DNA of 21,903 nt from DASQTB01 sp035642095 (lineage in GTDB: Bacteria > Actinomycetota > UBA4738 > CALAEC01): NCBI GenBank assembly GCA_035642095.1, contig DASQTB010000029.1:1-21903 (forward strand). Direction: 5' to 3'. Numbering within the stretch: the stretch's first letter is position 1; every line of letters starts with the position of its first letter. Of this stretch, positions 15,138-20,550 are shown in pieces. The translations under genes and the position numbers were made by a program. The notes beneath the pieces are model-generated. The model had not been told where the DNA came from. It was given only the letters and a program-made list of their open reading frames with translations, and did not search any database.

Positions 15138-15156
15138 CCAGGATCTCCGTCTGCGT

Positions 15157-16506
15157 CTAGCCGAACAGCCGCTCCTGTAGCTGAGGGTTGTCGCGGTCGA
15201 GCGTCGCCGCGCCGGCCACCGACGGGTGGTCCAGCGAGAACACGTCCAACCCGCGGTTGATGTCGTTGGCGAAGATGAAGCCGTTGTGCCAGTACGACGA
15301 CCACGTGGAGGCGTGGACGGGCTCGACGGCCTCGTAGAAGCCGATCTCCACGGGGCTGGCCGGGTTGGTCACGTCGGCCACTGTGGTGCCGCCGTGATAC
15401 GCCGCCGAGACCAGGATGTCCCGATCGACCCCTGGCACGAAGTTGTAGTTGTGCATCGTGCAGTGATCGGCCTCGGGGAAGAACCGGGGCAGCTTGTAGC
15501 TGCCGAGCTGCGCGCCGGTCGACACGTCGTAGATCCAGATCGCGCCGGTCTCGGGGTAGTCCTGCTCGCGACACCGTCCGATCACACCGCCGCCGGCCTC
15601 GTCTCCGAAGGCCACCCGGTCGCCGTCCCAGGTGAAGGAGGACGAGTGCCACGCCTTGACCTGCGGGGTGGTGAACCTCCGGATCAGCTGGGGGCTGTCG
15701 ATGTCACTGATGTCCCACAGCTGGCCCTCGCTGAGGCAGGCGGCGGCCGCCAGCCTCAACGGCTTCAGGACCGTGATGTCGTGGCAGCCGCTCGTGTCAA
15801 GCAGGGAGCCTGGAGGAAGCAGGTCGTCGAGCTCCAGCCGGCTGGCGTCGAAGACGGGCACGTCGACCTCCGGCTCGGCCACGACCTCGGCCTTCTCCGG
15901 GTTCTTCAGGCTGACGTGGATCACCGAGATCTTGCCGTGGAACTGCTGGCAGTTCGGGCCGATGTTGGCGGGGGTCAGCCCGTAGGACGACACGTAGATG
16001 AACAGGCTCTGCCTTCCCGCCGGGACCAGGGTGTGCGTGTGGGAACCGCAGTCCGTGCGCACCGCCGCGATCTGCGCCGGCGCCGCGGGGTCACTCACAT
16101 CGAAGATCCGGACCCCCTCCCAGGCGGTGGGGTTGGCCGCCGTCGTGCCCGCCGACGCACACGTGTCGTTCGTCCGGGGCGCATCGACCGAGGCGAAGGC
16201 AAGGTCGTCCCACACCGAGACGTCGAACTGACTTCCGGGGCACGGCGTGAACGAGACGGGTGTCGGGTTCGTCGGATCGGAGATGTCCACCACGCGAAGC
16301 CCGGTGTACGTCCCGACATAGGCGTAGTCGCCCTGGAAGGCCAGGTCGGACTGGGTGGCCGCGTCGACCTTGGGCAGCAGGGCCTCCAAGGTCATGTTGG
16401 CGCTGTGGACATCCGCGTTGTGGCTGGCGGACGCCGGGACCCCCGATGCGGCCAGGGCCATGACGCCCAGGACCGGGGCCAGGAACCGGAACCATCGTCT
16501 GCTCAT
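15157..16506 (-). CDS. Secreted LVIVD-repeat seven-bladed beta-propeller protein
   Basis: A 449-residue exported protein. Residues 1-28 form a signal peptide with an A-S-A cleavage site. The rest reads as seven propeller blades. Four end in a clear LVIVD-type strand: LRVVDISDPTNP about 70-81, VRIFDVSDPAAP 132-143, LWDISDIDSP 263-272 and TVADVTNPASP 375-385. The others have divergent ones: ISVIHVSLKNP 193-203, IWIYDVSTG 323-331 and LDVFSLDHP 420-428. Histidines recur at the blade entries (H158, H242, H287, H352, H398), and several cysteines could pair. The enzyme or ligand is unknown; the family is often annotated only as LVIVD repeat. The start at ATG 16504-16506 has a very strong GGAGGAGGAG ribosome site four bases upstream. 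It has its own promoter and lies convergent to ispG and downstream of proS on the same strand. Confidence 0.88.
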   Translation of the reverse strand: MSRRWFRFLAPVLGVMALAASGVPASASHNADVHSANMTLEALLPKVDAATQSDLAFQGDYAYVGTYTGLRVVDISDPTNPTPVSFTPCPGSQFDVSVWDDLAFASVDAPRTNDTCASAGTTAANPTAWEGVRIFDVSDPAAPAQIAAVRTDCGSHTHTLVPAGRQSLFIYVSSYGLTPANIGPNCQQFHGKISVIHVSLKNPEKAEVVAEPEVDVPVFDASRLELDDLLPPGSLLDTSGCHDITVLKPLRLAAAACLSEGQLWDISDIDSPQLIRRFTTPQVKAWHSSSFTWDGDRVAFGDEAGGGVIGRCREQDYPETGAIWIYDVSTGAQLGSYKLPRFFPEADHCTMHNYNFVPGVDRDILVSAAYHGGTTVADVTNPASPVEIGFYEAVEPVHASTWSSYWHNGFIFANDINRGLDVFSLDHPSVAGAATLDRDNPQLQERLFG

Positions 16507-16535
16507 GTCTCCTCCTCCTCCACGTGGGGCCCCCG

Positions 16536-16565
16536 AGCCTACCCTCCCGGCGTATCGGCCGTCGA
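16536..16565 (-). promoter_or_regulatory. Candidate promoter of the LVIVD gene
   Basis: On the minus strand, TCGACG (16565-16560) and TAGGCT (16541-16536) are separated by 18 bases, a plausible -35/-10 pair. Transcription would start about 23 nt before the ATG at 16506, with a strong ribosome site between. Confidence 0.4.
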
Positions 16566-16577
16566 GTTCGAAATGAC

Positions 16578-16599
16578 CCGATCATGCCGGCATGATCGG
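16578..16599. promoter_or_regulatory. Perfect 22-bp palindrome, candidate operator
   Basis: An uninterrupted inverted repeat: CCGATCATGCC followed directly by its reverse complement GGCATGATCGG, with no spacer. It lies about 13 bp upstream of the candidate -35 of the LVIVD gene and about 72 bp before its start codon. A zero-loop palindrome makes a poor RNA hairpin but a good site for a dimeric regulator. The bound protein is not identifiable here. Confidence 0.5.
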
Positions 16600-16739
16600 A
16601 GTTGGTTCAGAAGGACACAACCGGGGGCGGCTAGCCCTCCTGAGCCGTCAGCAACCGGCCGTAGCCGGCGCTCCACCGCCACCACAGCTGGAAGGCGACG
16701 ACCATGGCATCGACCCGGGCCGCGGACGGTTCGTGGCCA
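16600..16739. other. Short region downstream of proS with coding-like tail and small hairpin
   Basis: On the minus strand after the proS stop, a +1 frame stays open to TAG at 16633-16631 with nearly all third bases G or C. It includes an ATG at 16705 giving only 24 residues (MVVAFQLWWRWSAGYGRLL and a short end). No ribosome site is seen. The same DNA contains a 5-bp hairpin (16655-16659 with 16664-16668) that on the minus strand closes on a TACG, UNCG-type loop. It may be the remains of a gene or of a longer proS neighbour; I do not call a gene. Confidence 0.35.
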
Positions 16740-18164
16740 CTAGTACGCCTGGGCCCAGGCCGCTTCCTCGGCCGCCGGCTGACCGCACACGATGCACGAT
16801 CCGTGGACCGGCTCCGGATCGAGGGGCAGGAATCGGATGGTGGCCTTGGTCTCTGCCTTAACCTTCGCCTCACATTCCTCCGAGCCGCACCATCCGCCGA
16901 CCATGAACCCGCCCGGGTCGTCGAGGAGCGCCGCCATCTCGGCCAGGTCCTTCGGCCGGAACGTGTGTCGCTCTCGGAACTCCCGGGCTTGATCCAGAAG
17001 GCCCACCTGGGACTCCCGGAGCAGCTCTCCGATCCGCCCCGGCAGCGACGCCGTCGGAACCTCCTCCTTCTCACCGGTGAGTCGAGGGACGGCGGTCACT
17101 CGGTCGGTGTCGAGGTCACGAGGACCGATCTCCAACCTGACCGGGACGCCCCGAAGCTCCCACTCGTTGAACTTGAACCCCGGACGGACGTCCTCCCGTT
17201 CGTCCACCCGGACCCGGTGAGACGCCAGGTCTGCGGCCACCCGGCCCGCGGCAGCGAGGACCCGGTCGCGCTCCTGGTCGGTGCGGAAGATCGGGACCAC
17301 CACCACCTGGACCGGCGCCAGGGCCGGCGGCAGTCGGAGCCCTCGGTCGTCGCCGTGGGCCATGATCACCCCGCCTACCAGCCGGGTGGTGACCCCCCAC
17401 GATGTGGCGTAGGGGTGGTCCAGGTCCCCGGTCCTGGTCTGGAACTGGACGCCGTACGCCCGGGCGAAGTTCTGGCCCAGGTAGTGGGAAGTCCCGGCCT
17501 GAAGCGCCTTGCGGTCGCGCATCAGAGCCTCCAGCGTCAACGTCTCCACGGCCCCGGGGAAGCGCTCGGCGGCGGTCTTCCGGCCGACGTGCACCGGCAT
17601 GGCCAGCACGTTCTCCACGGCGTCGCGATAGATGTCCAGGAGCGCCGTGCGGGCCTCGGCGATCGCCTCATCGGCGGTCTCGTGCGCCGTATGGCCCTCC
17701 TGCCAAAGGAACTCGGTGGTCCGGAGGAAGAGACGCGGGCGGAGCTCCCACCGGACCACGTTGGCCCACTGGTTGTAGAGGAGGGGAAGGTCCCGGTGCG
17801 ACTGGATCCATCTGCTGTAGGTCTGCCAGATGATGGTCTCCGACGTCGGCCGCACGACGAGGGGCTCCTCGAGCTCTTGGCCGCCGGCGTGGGTGACCAC
17901 GGCCACCTCCGGGCTGAAGCCCTCGACGTGCTCGGCCTCCCTTTCCAGGAGCTTGTACGGAAAGAACAGCGGGAAGTACAGGTTCTGGTGACCGGTGGCC
18001 TTGATGCGATCGTCGACCGCCCGCTGGATCGCCTCCCAGATCGCGTAGCCGTAGGGACGGATTACCATGGTTCCCCTGGCCAGTGACGGCTCGGCTAGCT
18101 GGGCCTGCTTCACCACTTCCTGGTACCAGCCGGGAAAGTCGTCACGCTGCCGGGGGAGGGCCAT
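16740..18164 (-). CDS. proS: Prolyl-tRNA synthetase, archaeal/eukaryotic-type (type 3)
   Basis: Charges tRNA-Pro. The class II core shows RPYGYAIWEAIQ (motif 1 region), VVRPTSETIIWQTYSRWIQS, then the motif 2 block (VVRWELRPRLFLRTTEFLWQEGHTAH), and motif 3 near GGVIMAHGDDRGLRLPPALAP. There is no bacterial-type editing insertion between motifs 2 and 3. A C-terminal zinc-binding domain carries C426, C431, C457 and C460, and the protein ends in tyrosine (WAQAY), as in Thermus thermophilus ProRS, whose length (477) is close to the 474 here. These features place it with archaeal-type ProRS. ATG 18164 follows a -10 box by seven bases, so the mRNA is probably leaderless. The gene is divergent from the small gene at 18196. 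Confidence 0.96.
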   Translation of the reverse strand: MALPRQRDDFPGWYQEVVKQAQLAEPSLARGTMVIRPYGYAIWEAIQRAVDDRIKATGHQNLYFPLFFPYKLLEREAEHVEGFSPEVAVVTHAGGQELEEPLVVRPTSETIIWQTYSRWIQSHRDLPLLYNQWANVVRWELRPRLFLRTTEFLWQEGHTAHETADEAIAEARTALLDIYRDAVENVLAMPVHVGRKTAAERFPGAVETLTLEALMRDRKALQAGTSHYLGQNFARAYGVQFQTRTGDLDHPYATSWGVTTRLVGGVIMAHGDDRGLRLPPALAPVQVVVVPIFRTDQERDRVLAAAGRVAADLASHRVRVDEREDVRPGFKFNEWELRGVPVRLEIGPRDLDTDRVTAVPRLTGEKEEVPTASLPGRIGELLRESQVGLLDQAREFRERHTFRPKDLAEMAALLDDPGGFMVGGWCGSEECEAKVKAETKATIRFLPLDPEPVHGSCIVCGQPAAEEAAWAQAY

Positions 18165-18171
18165 GTCGAGC

Positions 18172-18177
18172 AGGATA
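18172..18177 (-). promoter_or_regulatory. Candidate -10 box, leaderless start of proS
   Basis: On the minus strand TATCCT lies seven bases before the proS ATG. It is only six bases from the divergent -10 box at 18184-18189, so the two promoters overlap. Confidence 0.5.
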
Positions 18178-18180
18178 GCG

Positions 18181-18189
18181 TGCTACCGT
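18181..18189 (+). promoter_or_regulatory. Extended -10 box, leaderless start of the 93-residue gene
   Basis: TG-C-TACCGT, with the hexamer at 18184-18189 and six bases to ATG 18196. No Shine-Dalgarno site fits, so the transcript should start at or next to the ATG. Confidence 0.5.
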
Positions 18190-18195
18190 CCGGCC

Positions 18196-18477
18196 ATGGC
18201 CGGGAAGGTCCCCGTTGAATTCCAACGGTTCGCCATGCTGCACCAGGACGTCGAGGCCGTGATCCAGCGGTGCGGCCTTCGCACGGTCGACTGCCTCCTG
18301 ATCGACGTCGCCGGTAACTGGACGCGCGCGGTCTTCCCCTCGAAGGAGGTCGCCGAGGAGGCCTGCCGCGACCTGGAGGTCAGGGTCCACGAGAGATGGG
18401 ACGACGCCCGCCTGGCTCACCGGATGAACCGGCGGGACCATTGGGGGGAGCCCGGCGGGCAGCGCCGGGCCCTCTAG
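18196..18477 (+). CDS. Small conserved-looking hypothetical protein (93 aa)
   Basis: A 93-residue soluble protein I cannot assign to a named family. The first half (VEFQRFAMLHQDVEAVIQRCGLRTVDCLLIDVAGNW, about 7-42) alternates helix- and strand-like stretches; then comes FPSKEVAEEACRDLEVRVHERWDDARLAHRMN and a basic, likely conserved end, RRDHWGEPGGQRRAL. Codon third positions are strongly GC-rich and the ATG follows a clear -10 box, so it is probably real. It is transcribed away from proS and ends 17 bases before the promoter of rimP-nusA. That setting suggests a link to translation or RNA metabolism, but this is inference only. No signal peptide or membrane segment is present. Confidence 0.75.
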   Translation: MAGKVPVEFQRFAMLHQDVEAVIQRCGLRTVDCLLIDVAGNWTRAVFPSKEVAEEACRDLEVRVHERWDDARLAHRMNRRDHWGEPGGQRRAL

Positions 18478-18493
18478 CAGGTCACGCGAGCGC

Positions 18494-18499
18494 TATACT
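18494..18499 (+). promoter_or_regulatory. -10 box of the rimP-nusA-ylxR-infB operon
   Basis: TATACT, close to the consensus TATAAT, is the best -10 in the window. Transcription would begin near 18506, giving a leader of about 49 nt that contains the terminator at 18526-18550. No good -35 is seen. Confidence 0.55.
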
Positions 18500-18525
18500 C
18501 TTCACTGGAGACGAGGCACGACCCG

Positions 18526-18550
18526 AGTGGGCGGGGGCCCACTTTTTTTT
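18526..18550 (+). terminator. Intrinsic terminator in the rimP leader (candidate attenuator)
   Basis: AGTGGGC (18526-18532) pairs with GCCCACT (18537-18543) around a GGGG loop, and the last stem T begins a run of eight T (18543-18550). The rimP ATG follows after four more bases. This is a textbook Rho-independent terminator placed between the operon promoter and its first gene, so it probably acts as an attenuator; it could also end transcription from the upstream 93-residue gene. Confidence 0.8.
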
Positions 18551-18554
18551 CGGG

Positions 18555-19016
18555 ATGGAGCGAGACATCGAGACGATGGTGGCACCGGTGATCGAGGCCG
18601 CGGGCCTCGAGCTGGTGGAGGTGACGTTCCGACGCGAGGCGGGGGGAAAGGTTCTCCGCCTCACCGTCGATCGCCAGGACGGGGTCGACCTCGACACGAT
18701 CGCCCAGACCAGCGAGCGGGTCTCCCGGCGGCTCGACGTAGAGGGATTCGATCCCGGGCCGTACCGGTTGGAACTCTCCTCGCCAGGAGTGGAGCGGCGG
18801 CTTCGGCGGCCGGCCGACTTTGTCCGCAGGGTGGGACAGCGGGTTGAAGTTCGGATCGGGGACGACGTGGTGGTCGTGGGGACGGTGACGTCGGCAGACG
18901 AGGACGAGGTGACCATCGGGACTGAGGACGGTGAGCGGACGTTCGGATACGACGCGATCGCATCGGCCCGGACGGTGGTGGATTGGGACGAGGAGCTGAA
19001 GAGGAGCAAGCGGTGA
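18555..19016 (+). CDS. rimP: Ribosome maturation factor RimP
   Basis: RimP assists late 30S subunit assembly. The 153-residue product shows the family pattern: MVAPVIEAAGLELVEVTFRREAGGKVLRLTVDR, a D-G-V-D-L-D segment, then SRRLDVEGFDPGPYRLELSSPGVERRLRRPADFVRRVGQRVEVRI (the SPG-ERPL-type motif) and a C-terminal SH3-like barrel (VVVVGTVTSADEDEVTIGT). ATG 18555 is the only start in this frame between the promoter and the conserved core. It has no Shine-Dalgarno site; the sequence just upstream is the T tract of a terminator, so readthrough is required. The stop overlaps the nusA GTG (GTGA). Confidence 0.95.
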   Translation: MERDIETMVAPVIEAAGLELVEVTFRREAGGKVLRLTVDRQDGVDLDTIAQTSERVSRRLDVEGFDPGPYRLELSSPGVERRLRRPADFVRRVGQRVEVRIGDDVVVVGTVTSADEDEVTIGTEDGERTFGYDAIASARTVVDWDEELKRSKR

Positions 19017-20290
19017 GCGCGGAGCTGGTCCAAGCCCTGCGAGAGCTGGAGCGGGAGAAGGGAATCTCTTTCGAGACGATCCTTCGGGGGCTGGAGGAGG
19101 CCCTGGCCTCGGCGTACAAGTCGGCCATGCACCTCCCGGAGGAGGAGGCCGAGCAGGAGGACGTCCGGGTCACGCTCGATCCGGAGAGCGGCGACATGCG
19201 GGCCTTCCTCCGGCAGCTCGACGAGGAGGGGAATGTCACGTCGGAGGAGGAGGTCGAGCTCACCGCGGACTTCACCGGCCGGATCGCCGCCCAGACCGCG
19301 AAGCAGGTCATCCTCCAGAAGCTCCGCGACGCCGAGCGGGAGATCACCTACGAGGAGTTCGCCGGCCGAGAGGGAGACGTGGTCACGGGGATCGTCCAGC
19401 AGGACTCCCACCGGTACGCCATCCTGGACCTGGGCAAGGTGGAGGCCCTCCTGCCGTTCCAGGAGAAGACGCCCTCCGAGTCGTACCGGCACGGCGAGCG
19501 TCTCAAGGCGTACATCGTCGAGGTTCGCCGAACCAGCAAGGGTCCGCAGATCGTCGTGTCCCGGACCCACCCCGAGCTGCTGAAAAAGCTCTTCGAGATG
19601 GAGGTACCCGAGATCGCCGACCGGATGGTGGAGATCAAGGCCGTGGCCCGGGAGCCGGGTCATCGATCGAAGATCGCCGTGTCATCGAACGAGCCCGGGG
19701 TCGATCCGGTCGGGGCCTGTGTCGGGGCGAAGGGCTCGCGGGTTCGTATGGTCGTGAACGAGCTCCGCGGGGAGAAGATCGACGTGGTCGAGTGGTCCGA
19801 TGACCCCTCCCGGTTCGTGGCCAAGGCCCTGGCCCCGGCCTCGGTGAAGGAGGTTCGCATCGATCAGGACACTCAGACTGCGCTGGTCATCGTGCCCGAT
19901 TACCAGCTGTCGTTGGCCATCGGAAAGGAGGGTCAGAACGCCCGCCTGGCCGCTCGGCTGACCGGATGGCGGATTGACATCAAGAGCGAGAGCCAGTTCG
20001 CCGAGGAGCAGGCGGCAGCTCGCTCGCAGGCGGCATCGCCCTCGCCTTCGGTCACAACAGGTGTGGCCTCCGGCGAGGCCTCCGCCGGACCGGTCGAGCC
20101 GGAGACGACGCCTCTCGTCGCCGAAGGCGGATCCGGCGGCCCGGATGTGGGGACGCGACAGTGCAGGGCCGTGCTGGCCAGCGGAGAGCGGTGCGCGAAC
20201 GCGGCCCGGCCAGGGTCCGACTACTGCGGGATCGCCGCCCATCAGAAGCAGGGCCAACAGGCCCCCCAGCCGGAGGGGACCCAGGCCTGA
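19013..20290 (+). CDS. nusA: Transcription termination/antitermination factor NusA with zinc-knuckle-like tail
   Basis: NusA binds RNA polymerase and nascent RNA, modulating pausing, intrinsic termination and antitermination. Residues 1-115 form the polymerase-binding N-terminal domain, about 120-185 the S1 domain (GDVVTGIVQQ, AILDLGKVEALLP, GPQIVVSRTHP), about 200-275 KH1 (GACVGAKGSRV, GxxG at 238-241) and 280-330 KH2 (LAIGKEGQNARLA, GxxG at 304-307). A disordered linker leads to an unusual tail, C384-x9-C394-x10-C405-x4-H410 (QCRAVLASGERC, GSDYCGIAAH), likely a small zinc-binding knuckle. GTG 19013 is preceded by GAGGAG (19001-19006) and overlaps the rimP stop. The product is 425 residues. 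The alternative start 30 bases upstream is less likely. Confidence 0.96.
   Translation: MSAELVQALRELEREKGISFETILRGLEEALASAYKSAMHLPEEEAEQEDVRVTLDPESGDMRAFLRQLDEEGNVTSEEEVELTADFTGRIAAQTAKQVILQKLRDAEREITYEEFAGREGDVVTGIVQQDSHRYAILDLGKVEALLPFQEKTPSESYRHGERLKAYIVEVRRTSKGPQIVVSRTHPELLKKLFEMEVPEIADRMVEIKAVAREPGHRSKIAVSSNEPGVDPVGACVGAKGSRVRMVVNELRGEKIDVVEWSDDPSRFVAKALAPASVKEVRIDQDTQTALVIVPDYQLSLAIGKEGQNARLAARLTGWRIDIKSESQFAEEQAAARSQAASPSPSVTTGVASGEASAGPVEPETTPLVAEGGSGGPDVGTRQCRAVLASGERCANAARPGSDYCGIAAHQKQGQQAPQPEGTQA
20272..20278 (+). promoter_or_regulatory. Ribosome binding site supporting a CTG start for ylxR
   Basis: GGAGGGG sits 8-10 bases before CTG 20287 (in the CTGA overlap with the nusA stop). 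No ATG, GTG or TTG lies in frame between this site and the conserved YlxR core. Confidence 0.55.
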
Positions 20291-20550
20291 CCGGCCCGGA
20301 GCGGTCCTGCGCGGTCTGTCGAACCCGCCGGCCGAAGGAGGAACTGATCCGTATCGTTCGTTCGCCATCCGGAAGGATCGGCGTCGACGGGTCCGGGCGA
20401 GCCCCGGGAAGAGGCGCCTACGTGTGCCGCCGAACAGGATGCGTCCGGGCGATCGGTCGGAAGGGGGTCGTGGCCCGGGCCCTCCGATCGACGCTGCGAC
20501 CGGAGGATTTGGCTACCCTACGGGGGGACCTCGAGAGGGAGATGGCGTGA
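20287..20550 (+). CDS. ylxR: YlxR/RnpM-family RNA-binding protein (DUF448)
   Basis: A small basic protein, 87 residues if it starts at CTG 20287. The family core is clear: a C-x2-C at C8/C11 (CAVCRTRRPKEELIRIVR), the G-R-G-A-Y-V-C signature (about residues 41-47) and C52, followed by a basic helix region (AIGRKGVVARALRS). B. subtilis YlxR (RnpM) binds the RNase P RNA and modulates its activity; the gene lies between nusA and infB almost universally, as here. The only in-frame standard starts (GTG 20161 and 20191) would read 100 or more bases into nusA. CTG 20287 gives a CTGA overlap just like the GTGA overlaps nearby and has a good ribosome site. The stop overlaps the infB GTG. Confidence 0.9.
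   Translation: MTGPERSCAVCRTRRPKEELIRIVRSPSGRIGVDGSGRAPGRGAYVCRRTGCVRAIGRKGVVARALRSTLRPEDLATLRGDLEREMA

Noticed and set aside
16578..16599. Palindrome as a proS transcription terminator
   Set aside because: It has no loop and no T tract on the minus strand, so it would be a poor terminator; an operator fits better.
15226..16743. A 505-codon plus-strand frame opposite the LVIVD gene
   Set aside because: The minus strand has a signal peptide, repeats and a strong ribosome site; the plus frame shows none.
16704..18086. A 460-codon plus-strand frame opposite proS
   Set aside because: ProRS motifs are on the minus strand; the plus frame has no recognisable domain.
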